Shown one piece after another: positions 5,902 to 11,788 of a stretch of 11,987 nt of DNA. The DNA lies in NCBI GenBank assembly GCA_034716415.1, contig JAYEJB010000045.1, forward strand, positions 1-11,987, written 5' to 3'. The notes beneath the pieces were generated by a model. The model searched no databases. It was not told the origin of the DNA and worked only from the letters and a program-made list of their open reading frames with translations. Positions within the stretch are counted from its first letter, which is position 1. Each line of letters starts with the position of its first letter. This stretch comes from JAYEJB01 sp034716415 (lineage in GTDB: Bacteria > Patescibacteriota > Patescibacteriia > SG8-24). The position numbers and the translations under genes are program-made.

Positions 5902-5976
5902 TGGAGCGGGTAACGGGAATCGAACCCGTATCCTCGCCATGGCAAGGCGATGTACTAGCCGTTGTACTATACCCGC
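5902..5976 (-). tRNA. tRNA-Gly(GCC)
   Basis: Minus strand. The acceptor stem GCGGGTA (5976-5970) pairs with TACCCGC (5912-5906), followed by discriminator T and an encoded CCA (5904-5902). The anticodon arm CGCCT-TGCCATG-GCGAGG places GCC in the loop, so it reads GGC/GGT glycine codons. The T arm is ACGGG-TTCGATT-CCCGT. A good promoter precedes it and a terminator follows. Its 3' end is repeated twice downstream. Confidence 0.95.
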
Positions 5977-5994
5977 TCGGCTTGTAGCAGGATT

Positions 5995-6022
5995 ATTTTA
6001 GCAGGTTCGCCCAGTCTGTCAA
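5995..6022 (-). promoter_or_regulatory. promoter of tRNA-Gly
   Basis: Minus strand: a perfect TTGACA (6022-6017), 16 bp spacer, TAAAAT (6000-5995). Transcription would start about 12 bases before the mature tRNA. Confidence 0.8.
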
Positions 6023-6062
6023 TATCGATTCTCGAACCCTGCCCAAGCCGGTTATCGATGAA

Positions 6063-7958
6063 TTAGCCTTTAATCGGGCGTTTTTTTCGGGTGCCGGAGT
6101 TTCGCCTGCGCAGTCCGCGATAAGCGACTCCACCGGCACCGATCGCTCCGACAGTCAGGAAGGGTAAGAGCGCAGTCACGTCATCCGCCTCGGTGGCGAG
6201 AGTCTGGTCGTCAGAATCTGCCATTGGGTCGACGGCAGGACTTGCTTCCAGAATGACGTCATCCGAACCCAGCACCGCGAGCGCCAACGTCGAGCTCTGC
6301 GTGCGGACTACGCCTTTGACCGAAACCCGATTGTCGAGATCAAGACTCAATTCCTGGCCTTCCGGAAGCTCTATCTTGATCTCATGATTTCCACCCTCGT
6401 CGGTCATCACGAACCACCCCCTGCCGATATCAGCGACAATACCTTCAATACTTACCAGCAGTCCGGCAGATTGACCTTCCAGTTCCGCGAGTGCCTTGTC
6501 GCTTTCGGTTACCGCGCCGTCATTGCCGAGGAAGCTCATTTTTGCCGCCGAACTGTTGATGCGCAACTCGCCGTTGCTCTTCCGCGCAATCTTTCCGGTA
6601 ACTGTCACGACATCTCCTTCAGCAAGAGCGGGAACGGTGTCGCCGTAGACGCGCACTGTCGCGGCGTAGTCGGTGTCCGTATCCTGAAGTCCGAAGATGG
6701 TCTTGCCGATCACTCCCGGGGGCAGTGTCACCACGCCGACGACCGTGATTTCCGTTCCGTCGGGCAGATCGTGTGCCGCTTCGACCGGAACCGTCTCCAC
6801 TTCTTCGGTCGGGTCGGTCTCGTCCGGCTCCTCTTCTGTCGGCTCATTATCAACCGGGGCCGCTACCGGAAATTCGTTCTGCGCATCCGGTGTCGGCGTA
6901 GCTGTCCAGAGCCAGCCGTCATCACCGCGGGCAAACGCCTCTCCCTCGTTGGCGTCTGTGTAATCGACCGAGTCAGCGAGCGTTCCGTCCGCGTTAAACA
7001 ACCGAACCGAATCCCCGCCGTTATTCAGCGCGATCTTCGAATCCTGACGCGGTACGGTCAGGTAGCCGTTCGCCGGTACAACGCTTCCTTCCGGCAATTC
7101 ATACGGATTGCTGCCACCATCCATGTCATCCAGCTGCCAACCGGTCAGATCCGCGTCGACATCATTCGGGTTGCGCAGTTCGATCCATTCTCCGTCAGCG
7201 TCATCTCCGACCGGGTTCGGCATGATCTCCGAAAGCGTCACCGCGACCGGTTCCGGTTCATCCGTCACTTCCTCCTCTGGCTCCTCCTCGTCGGCGTCTT
7301 CATTTTCCGTATTTTCATCTTCATCTTCTTCCTCTTCCGCTGGTTCTTCCGCCTCACTCAACACGTTTGCCGCACCAGGTGTCGGCGTCGTCGTCCACGA
7401 CCAGCCGTCAGCGAAGTCGGCGTAGGTCGAACCCTCCGGCACCGGCGTACCGTATTCAATGGCATTCCGTTCGGTGCCGTCCGGATCGTGCAGGGTCAGT
7501 CGTCCGCCGCCGTTCGGGAGAGGTATCTTGGTTTCCGAGTAGGGGAGAAAGATCTCCGCGCCACCGGGAACAGCCTCATCACCGAACACGAACGACCGTC
7601 CTTTGTCGTCATGAACCTCCCAGCCGACGAGTGTCAGTGCCTCCGTGCCGCGATTCGCCAGTTCGATGAACTCGTTCTCTGAATCCGAGCCGATCGGATT
7701 CGGGAACAGTTCATTGAAACGCAGGTCAGCCGAAGAATAGTCGGCCTGCTCCTGTCCGCCATCTTCTGGAGCCGGCTCTTCCGTATCTTCGCCTTCCGAT
7801 CCGCACGGATTGCAGATTATAACGTAGCAGCAGCACTTCTGCGCCTCGTTCGCCGGAGGACACGATGCCGCCGGTACCCCGACCGGAATCAGCAAGGCCG
7901 CCAGAGCAACCAGAGCCGATAATTTTATTCGTCCCAATCCCATAATCAATTGAGTCAT
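6063..7958 (-). CDS. secreted protein with two lamin-tail domains and OB-like region, C-terminal membrane anchor
   Basis: 631 aa. Signal peptide at 1-32 (hydrophobic LSALVALAALLIPVGVPAAS), with Cys33 at the cut site (possible lipoprotein). A Cys-rich stretch KCCCYVIICNPC follows (41-52). Lamin-tail domain 1 is at about 78-197 (FNELFPNPIGSDSENEFIEL, VGWEV, LPNGGG, WSWTTTPTPGAAN). An acidic linker (202-236, nearly all Glu/Asp) follows, then lamin-tail domain 2 at about 239-362 (LSEIMPNPVGDDADGEWIEL, LTGWQLDD, WLWTATPTPDAQN). A second Glu-rich linker (364-394) leads to a beta-rich region (400-568) that resembles OB folds (DGTEITVVGVVTLPPGVIG; GDVVTVTGKI; VSVKGVV). A transmembrane segment (597-614) and a basic tail (RRRNSGTRKKRPIKG) end it, so the C-terminus is in the membrane. 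Lamin-tail domains in such proteins are often linked to extracellular or surface roles. The ATG at 7958 lacks a Shine-Dalgarno sequence; codon 6 is another ATG. Function unknown. Confidence 0.9.
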   Translation of the reverse strand: MTQLIMGLGRIKLSALVALAALLIPVGVPAASCPPANEAQKCCCYVIICNPCGSEGEDTEEPAPEDGGQEQADYSSADLRFNELFPNPIGSDSENEFIELANRGTEALTLVGWEVHDDKGRSFVFGDEAVPGGAEIFLPYSETKIPLPNGGGRLTLHDPDGTERNAIEYGTPVPEGSTYADFADGWSWTTTPTPGAANVLSEAEEPAEEEEDEDENTENEDADEEEPEEEVTDEPEPVAVTLSEIMPNPVGDDADGEWIELRNPNDVDADLTGWQLDDMDGGSNPYELPEGSVVPANGYLTVPRQDSKIALNNGGDSVRLFNADGTLADSVDYTDANEGEAFARGDDGWLWTATPTPDAQNEFPVAAPVDNEPTEEEPDETDPTEEVETVPVEAAHDLPDGTEITVVGVVTLPPGVIGKTIFGLQDTDTDYAATVRVYGDTVPALAEGDVVTVTGKIARKSNGELRINSSAAKMSFLGNDGAVTESDKALAELEGQSAGLLVSIEGIVADIGRGWFVMTDEGGNHEIKIELPEGQELSLDLDNRVSVKGVVRTQSSTLALAVLGSDDVILEASPAVDPMADSDDQTLATEADDVTALLPFLTVGAIGAGGVAYRGLRRRNSGTRKKRPIKG

Positions 7959-8070
7959 AGTGGATTAATTGCGCGCGCGGCCTCTGCTTACAATGCCCAG
8001 CAAAATTGAGCAAAGTGGAGAGATTTAGCCTTAAATTAGACGCATGTCTGAGTTATCCACTATTTCTACC

Positions 8071-8091
8071 CAAAACTGCCCGGCAGTTTTG
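8071..8091. repeat. perfect short inverted repeat in the divergent intergenic region
   Basis: CAAAACTGCC (8071-8080) and GGCAGTTTTG (8082-8091) are exact reverse complements separated by one base. The spacing is too tight for a normal terminator, so an operator or cruciform is possible. It lies between the lamin-tail gene (-) and tRNA-Leu (+), a stretch with no gene that also holds a pyrimidine-rich tract at 8120-8163 (repeats of CTCTCAC type). Confidence 0.5.
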
Positions 8092-8161
8092 AACGTGAGT
8101 TGTGGAAAAGTCGGTACGATTCTTTCTAGCTCTCTTACTCTCTCACTTTCTCACTCTCTCA

Positions 8162-8190
8162 TTGATAAACGGACCCTTTCCTTGTATATA
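8162..8190 (+). promoter_or_regulatory. promoter of tRNA-Leu and the fusion gene
   Basis: TTGATA (8162-8167), 17 bp spacer, TATATA (8185-8190). It lies 14 bases before the mature tRNA 5' end. No other promoter is visible between it and the gene at 8291. Confidence 0.75.
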
Positions 8191-8203
8191 TACAGGGAGA
8201 TAC

Positions 8204-8287
8204 GCGGGCGTGGTGGAATGGTAGACACGCGTGGTTTAGGACCACGTGGGGCAACCCGTGCAGGTTCGAGTCCTGCCGCCCGCACCA
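8204..8287 (+). tRNA. tRNA-Leu(TAG)
   Basis: 84 bases with an encoded CCA (8285-8287). The acceptor stem GCGGGCG (8204-8210) pairs with CGCCCGC (8277-8283). The anticodon arm CGTGG-TTTAGGA-CCACG gives anticodon TAG. A long variable arm (GGGGCAACCC) is typical of class II tRNA-Leu. The T arm is GCAGG-TTCGAGT-CCTGC. It is followed after three bases by a start codon. Confidence 0.95.
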
Positions 8288-8290
8288 CCT

Positions 8291-9310
8291 ATGAATACTC
8301 AATTTCGAGCGTTATTGGACGAGCTCAAGAAGATCGGATTGCCGTCGGATGATTTTGTCGTGTTCGGGTCCGGCCCGATCGTGATTCGGGATTTACGCGA
8401 CCCGGCGGATATCGACATCGTGGCGCGCGGCGAGGCCTGGGAGATGGCGAAACGACTCGGGGAGCACGGGACGAGCGAGTTCGGTGATGATTCGTATCGT
8501 TTCGCTGACGGCAAGATAGAGATCGCTGACCGTTGGGGTGACTGGGATATCGATCGGCTCATCGACACGGCCGACGATTTCGACGACATCCGCTTCGTCA
8601 ATCTGGAGATCACTCAGCAGGAAAAGATGCGGCGCGGTCGGGAGAAGGACCTGAAGGACGTCGAGCTGATCGGTCGTTACATGGCAGGAATAGAAGGTCA
8701 GCAGGAGAGCGTGGAAAATCAGAATTCGGCACTTTCCGAGTATCATCAGAAATACGCCGCACTGCCGGACGAGGAGATAGCCAAGCGTGTGGCATATAAG
8801 ATGGAAGATTTGAAGGCGGTCATGAAGGCAACTGCCACGATCATCGGTCACGCGCCGCTCTTGATTGCCGTCTTGGGTTGTCCGGATCCGCGTTATCGAC
8901 CGCTTCAACAACAGATGCTCGAGAAGACCCTCGGCAAGAGCGTGAAGCTGACGACCTACGACATTACGGTTGACCATCTGCAGGGAGTGCCGGGCGCCGT
9001 ACAGCATGACGTCACAGAGCCGCTACCTGGCGGACCGTATGATTTTATCTTGGCGCATGTGTTGCTGCGTTTCATTGAAGAGGACCGTCAGTGGTATGTC
9101 ATTTTTAACTCCTATGACGCGCTTAAGCCGGGCGGAGTGGCGATTCATGTGTTGGATGAAGAGGACTACACGACCGGGGGCGCCATCATTCCGGACGGTT
9201 ACCATCCGGTTCCTCTCGAGAAATGGAAGGACAAGATGCGCGATTTAGGCATGGATTACGTCGAAGTGCCGATTGAACACGGTGTGGCGTTGGCGATCAT
9301 GCGAAAATAA
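8291..9310 (+). CDS. nucleotidyltransferase-like / methyltransferase-like fusion protein
   Basis: 339 aa from the ATG at 8291; an in-frame GTG at 8246 lies inside the tRNA and is rejected. The N-terminal part (about 20-130) has a minimal nucleotidyltransferase pattern: FGSGP (25-29), then DIDIV (40-44), KIEIAD (75-80) and KDLKDVELI (119-127). A helical linker (133-185) follows. The C-terminal part (190-339) resembles class I SAM-dependent methyltransferases: VLGCPDPRYRPL (194-205), HDVTEPLPGGPYDFILAHVL (239-258), and ALKPGGVAIHVLDEED (277-292). The glycine-rich SAM loop is atypical (GCPDPRY). No Shine-Dalgarno sequence is possible outside the tRNA, so the mRNA is probably leaderless after tRNA processing. 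Substrate unknown; both activities are predicted from motifs only. Confidence 0.85.
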   Translation: MNTQFRALLDELKKIGLPSDDFVVFGSGPIVIRDLRDPADIDIVARGEAWEMAKRLGEHGTSEFGDDSYRFADGKIEIADRWGDWDIDRLIDTADDFDDIRFVNLEITQQEKMRRGREKDLKDVELIGRYMAGIEGQQESVENQNSALSEYHQKYAALPDEEIAKRVAYKMEDLKAVMKATATIIGHAPLLIAVLGCPDPRYRPLQQQMLEKTLGKSVKLTTYDITVDHLQGVPGAVQHDVTEPLPGGPYDFILAHVLLRFIEEDRQWYVIFNSYDALKPGGVAIHVLDEEDYTTGGAIIPDGYHPVPLEKWKDKMRDLGMDYVEVPIEHGVALAIMRK

Positions 9311-9335
9311 ACGTTTTGGAAGAAAGGGGGTCGCC

Positions 9336-9445
9336 CTGACCCCGTTAGAAGTTTTCGCCATGGGCGCACCGACGCAGGGCTAGGTGTAGCCTGTCCTAGC
9401 CCTGCGTCGGTGCGTCTTAGCCGAATACTTCTAACGGGGTTGACG
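9336..9445. repeat. palindromic element, copy B (ends in ACCCCGTTAGAAGT)
   Basis: Same ends as copy A: TGACCCCGTTAGAAGTTTTCG on the left, and the reverse complement of GTCAACCCCGTTAGAAGTATTCG on the right. The inside is a perfect 20 bp inverted repeat (9365-9384 and 9395-9414) with loop TGTAGCCTGT, so the whole element folds as a long hairpin. TCTTTTTTG follows on the plus strand, as expected of a terminator for the gene ending at 9310. No ORF. Confidence 0.85.
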
Positions 9446-9468
9446 GGTGGTCTTTTTTGTCGTATGTT
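9440..9468 (+). promoter_or_regulatory. probable promoter of the SPFH-like gene
   Basis: TTGACG (9440-9445), 17 bp spacer with TCTTTTTTG, TATGTT (9463-9468). The -35 is the last six bases of the palindromic element, as in the lipoprotein gene. Confidence 0.6.
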
Positions 9469-9488
9469 TAGCGGTTCTTTGACCCTTG

Positions 9489-9496
9489 AAAGGAGG
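9489..9496 (+). promoter_or_regulatory. strong ribosome binding site that fixes the ATG at 9501
   Basis: AAAGGAGG lies 4 bases before the ATG at 9501. It rules out the in-frame TTG at 9486, which overlaps it. Confidence 0.85.
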
Positions 9497-9500
9497 GAGC

Positions 9501-10352
9501 ATGATAGTGACGGTATTGATGATCCTGATGGTCGCGGCAGCTCTCGATGCCTGTTATCTGCTCGGTCTTCGCCACAAGGAGGTGGTGACGGAGAATGAGG
9601 AGAATCCCGGCTATCGCAACGCGGCGATCGTGAATCAGGTGAAGGAGCTGACGTTCTGGCGGCTTCTGAAGAGTTCGCCCTGGTCGGTGCATTTCCTGAT
9701 CGGACAGTTCGTCTTCTTTGGTGTCGCGATGGTGGTCGTAAGCAGCGGCGGTGTTAACGAGTGGATCGGACAGACCGCATCCAGCACCTATCACGCTGTC
9801 GCACCGAGGTACGACGAGGTGCCATACGGGCACCGCGGGATCGTTGTGGATCGCCATGGTCGGCTTCAGCCGGGTAGTGCCGTCTTGAATCCAGGATCGC
9901 ATTTCGTCTTCAGTAACGAGAGGATCAGTCTCGTGGACTGTAGCGCCGGCACGGATGAAGAAGTTGAGGTGACGGCGAGGACGCCGGACAGGTACACCTT
10001 CGAGATGAGAGTCAGGGGGAGTGTTCGTTTCCGTTGTAACGACTGGGCGGTCCATCGGGTCGTGGAGCGCTTCGGTGGAACACCTGCCGATGTGATCGAT
10101 GCCGACGACGCATGGGACAGTTACGTCGTTCCTGTTGTCCGGAACTCGTTCAGGGATTCGGTCCGTGGTCGGACAGCAGAGTATGTCAGCGAGAACATGG
10201 ATGAGATCATGGCGGGCGTCCTGCGTCGGCTTGATACGGTGTCGGATGTGGATGTATCTCTCCGCTACAGCGAGGTGACCGTGCGGGGATCGCAACGCAC
10301 CGAGTCCAGGCCGACACTCAGCATCTCCGAAGTTCGAATTCCCGGTCTTTGA
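9501..10352 (+). CDS. SPFH/band 7-like membrane protein
   Basis: 283 aa. Two hydrophobic segments (3-22 and 62-81), then an SPFH-like region: VPYGHRGIVVDRHGRLQPGS (107-126), LNPGSHFVFSNERISLVDCS (129-148), TARTPDRYTFEMRVRGSVRF (158-177). This matches the 'G..GvV...G....l.PG.hf..P...v......T.D' pattern of band 7 proteins, which form membrane-bound oligomers involved in membrane organisation or protease control. A helical stretch follows (200-245) and the last strand is TLSISEVRIPG. The long coiled-coil tail of flotillins is absent. The gene ends CTT TGA, and the +1 frame stays open for 131 more codons. The promoter and leader are shared in design with the lipoprotein gene at 2159. Family assignment is by pattern, so moderate. 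Confidence 0.75.
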   Translation: MIVTVLMILMVAAALDACYLLGLRHKEVVTENEENPGYRNAAIVNQVKELTFWRLLKSSPWSVHFLIGQFVFFGVAMVVVSSGGVNEWIGQTASSTYHAVAPRYDEVPYGHRGIVVDRHGRLQPGSAVLNPGSHFVFSNERISLVDCSAGTDEEVEVTARTPDRYTFEMRVRGSVRFRCNDWAVHRVVERFGGTPADVIDADDAWDSYVVPVVRNSFRDSVRGRTAEYVSENMDEIMAGVLRRLDTVSDVDVSLRYSEVTVRGSQRTESRPTLSISEVRIPGL

Positions 10353-10431
10353 GGGATGGAGCGCATCTCTCGATACGGACGCGAATGAGGTCAACTACAC
10401 AAGCCATCGTCGACCGGGTACGTACGTATCC

Positions 10432-10746
10432 GTGAACATTTTTTCAGCGGCCGACAGGAGTCCGGCGCAAGCGATGGCAGACCTGGTGGATTTCGTGCGG
10501 AGCGAGGTGGGTGACGATCCCTCTCGGTCATTCGGGCCAGTCAGCTCTTCATATCCGGGGGGCGCCTCGTTCCATTACATCAGTGGAGGTGGTGAACAGA
10601 ATATCGTCAGCTACTTCTACGCCATGGAATCCGGGCGCTCCGGTGTAAACATCCTGCTTTCGGGAGTCTGGCTGGAATTACAGAATGAAGAGGCGATGGG
10701 TGTGATGGAACGTCTCATCGAAGGTATTCGGCCCACCGAAGACTGA
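10432..10746 (+). CDS. hypothetical domain without its own start, possible +1 frameshift extension of the SPFH-like protein
   Basis: From the GTG at 10432 the product is 104 aa, but no Shine-Dalgarno sequence precedes it (GTACGTACGTATCC). The same frame is open back to a TGA at 10276-10278 with no ATG, GTG or TTG in between. The upstream codons look like coding sequence (FEFPVFEGWSASLDTDANEV before YVSVNIFSAADRSPAQAM), with Trp and alternating hydrophobics typical of a beta-rich domain of PsbP/DUF1795 kind. Later parts are FVRSEVGDD, SFHYISGG, VSYFYAMESG and WLELQNEEAMGVMERLIEGI. The domain therefore seems to begin before the GTG. Either it is reached by +1 frameshifting at the CTT TGA of the preceding gene (10347-10352), or it is 5'-truncated, or a base is wrong in the sequence. 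Confidence 0.6.
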   Translation: MNIFSAADRSPAQAMADLVDFVRSEVGDDPSRSFGPVSSSYPGGASFHYISGGGEQNIVSYFYAMESGRSGVNILLSGVWLELQNEEAMGVMERLIEGIRPTED

Positions 10747-10763
10747 TCGGTTCTCTTGAACCG

Positions 10764-10791
10764 AAACAGCACCCCCGCGGGTGCTTTTTTC
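10764..10791 (+). terminator. intrinsic terminator after the SPFH-like region
   Basis: Stem AGCACCC (10768-10774) / GGGTGCT (10779-10785), loop CCGC, followed by a T-run. It ends the plus-strand unit 20 bp after the last stop codon. Confidence 0.9.
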
Positions 10792-10796
10792 TTCGC

Positions 10797-10828
10797 CTCC
10801 GCACAACACCGCGGCGTGGAGTCTTCAT
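10797..10828. repeat. short dispersed repeat, second copy (no palindrome)
   Basis: CTCCGCACAACACCGCGGC then TGGAGTCTTCAT shares its outer words with 4738-4794. It lies just downstream of rlmH (minus strand). Confidence 0.35.
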
Positions 10829-10844
10829 TTTGGGGCAGACGAAT

Positions 10845-11312
10845 CTATCGATGGTACTTCCCACCTTTCAGTATCTGCATCGCACGATAGATCTGTTCGA
10901 GTAGGACAGTGCGCGCCATCTCGTGGGGGAGCGTCATTTCGGAGAGCGATAGTTTTTGATTCGCACGCGACAACACGTCCGCATGCAGTCCGGCCGCTCC
11001 GCCGATGATGAATACTATTTCTGTTCCGTCCGCACCGGTCGTCTCTATGAATTTCGCGAACGCCTCGGACGACATCTGTTTGCCGCCACGATCGAGTGCC
11101 GCGACAAACGCACCATCCGCCACGCGCCCCAGCAACCGCTCGCCCTCACGCCGCATCGCCTCCTCGTCCGACACCGAACCGTCGAGGCGTTCTGCCTCGA
11201 CTTCCACGATATTCAACTTTGCGTACGGCCCGAGCCGCTTCACGAATTCATCCCGCGCCTCACGCAAGAACGATTCCTTTAGTTTTCCGACCGCTAAGAT
11301 TGATATTTTCAT
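10845..11312 (-). CDS. rlmH: 23S rRNA (pseudouridine1915-N3)-methyltransferase RlmH
   Basis: 155 aa, the usual size of RlmH (formerly YbeA), a SPOUT-class enzyme that methylates pseudouridine 1915 (E. coli numbering) in helix 69 of 23S rRNA, acting on the 70S ribosome as a homodimer with S-adenosylmethionine. The N-terminus MKISILAVGKLKE and the knot-region motifs are all present: ALDRGGKQMSSEAFA (72-86), FIIGGAAGL (101-109), LSLSEMTLPHEMAR (121-134), LLEQIYRAMQILKG (137-150) and terminal YHR. No residue appears missing. The ATG at 11312 has only a weak ACGAG upstream. It is divergent to the 23S rRNA gene, about 480 bp away. Confidence 0.97.
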   Translation of the reverse strand: MKISILAVGKLKESFLREARDEFVKRLGPYAKLNIVEVEAERLDGSVSDEEAMRREGERLLGRVADGAFVAALDRGGKQMSSEAFAKFIETTGADGTEIVFIIGGAAGLHADVLSRANQKLSLSEMTLPHEMARTVLLEQIYRAMQILKGGKYHR

Positions 11313-11345
11313 ACTCGTTATCCATCAGACTCTTTCATTCTTATA

Positions 11346-11386
11346 TAGTACCTGTCACCCTCTATCCCCGAAAGTAACAGGTACTA
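11346..11386. repeat. inverted repeat TAGTACCTGT / ACAGGTACTA upstream of rlmH
   Basis: Exact 10 bp arms at 11346-11355 and 11377-11386, extending to 13 bp with one mismatch; the loop is 21 bases. It sits in the rlmH promoter region and overlaps a possible -10 (TATATA near 11345 on the minus strand). It may be a small dispersed palindrome or a regulatory site. Confidence 0.6.
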
Positions 11387-11426
11387 GGTGTGGATAAGCC
11401 CGGGATAAGCTTAATCGGCTGGCCTC

Positions 11427-11454
11427 TTGACAACCCTAGGATGATAGGTAAAAT
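11427..11454 (+). promoter_or_regulatory. 23S rRNA promoter P1
   Basis: Perfect TTGACA (11427-11432), 16 bp spacer, TAAAAT (11449-11454). Confidence 0.75.
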
Positions 11455-11471
11455 GCACTTCGTTGCCTCTG

Positions 11472-11500
11472 TTGACAGCCTCCGCCAGAAATAGTATGCT
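11472..11500 (+). promoter_or_regulatory. 23S rRNA promoter P2
   Basis: Perfect TTGACA (11472-11477), 17 bp spacer, TATGCT (11495-11500). Together with P1 it forms the tandem arrangement common for rRNA transcription units. Confidence 0.75.
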
Positions 11501-11506
11501 GTTGCC

Positions 11507-11788
11507 GCATAGAGGCGGCACGAATACCTATATTGTACACTCCAATTCGGACACGGAAGTTGGAAACGAGACGGGGCCGTATGAGCGCTTTACTTGCTCA
11601 CGGACCACCGATCGCGTTTCCGACTTCCGGAGCCGAACGTCAAACCCTGCCGTTTACGAATGGCAGGACAAGTGAAAGCTTCGCGATCGTTGACAATTGC
11701 ATAACACGAGAGTCAAAAGAACCAACTACGAAAGAAAGAACCAACAAATCAATTAGACACTGAAGCACGTTTTCGTGTTTCAGTGGTA
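11507..11788 (+). other. structured leader of the 23S rRNA transcript
   Basis: About 280 bases without a gene. Helices seen: TGCCGC/GCGGCA (11503-11508 / 11515-11520); a long 15-pair helix of 11554-11568 with 11615-11629 (one G-U pair); CCTGCC/GGCAGG (11646-11651 / 11662-11667); and ACTGAAGCACG-TTTT-CGTGTTTCAGT (11759-11784) directly before the mature 23S end. CGATCGCG (11609-11616) can also pair with CGCGATCG (11682-11689), a competing fold. Part of this probably forms the processing stem with the 3' flank, which lies outside the window. Confidence 0.6.

Noticed and set aside
6384..7682. 432-codon plus-strand open frame opposite the lamin-tail gene
   Set aside because: Arg/Phe/Val-rich antisense of an acidic Asp/Glu-coding gene; no domain or ribosome binding site.
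8246..8290. upstream GTG start for the fusion gene
   Set aside because: It lies inside tRNA-Leu; the ATG at 8291 starts just after the tRNA and before the first recognisable domain.
9468..10394. 308-codon minus-strand open frame opposite the SPFH-like gene
   Set aside because: Composition is His/Arg/Pro-rich without domains, there is no ribosome binding site, and the plus strand has a strong one plus a recognisable domain.
11389..11397. DnaA box (TGTGGATAA, reverse of TTATCCACA), and a near match TTATCCACT at 8053-8061
   Set aside because: Single isolated sites without an AT-rich unwinding region or dnaA/dnaN nearby; not enough for an origin.
11463..11763. short open frames in the 23S leader
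   Set aside because: They overlap the P2 promoter and structured RNA, have no ribosome binding site, and look like random sequence.
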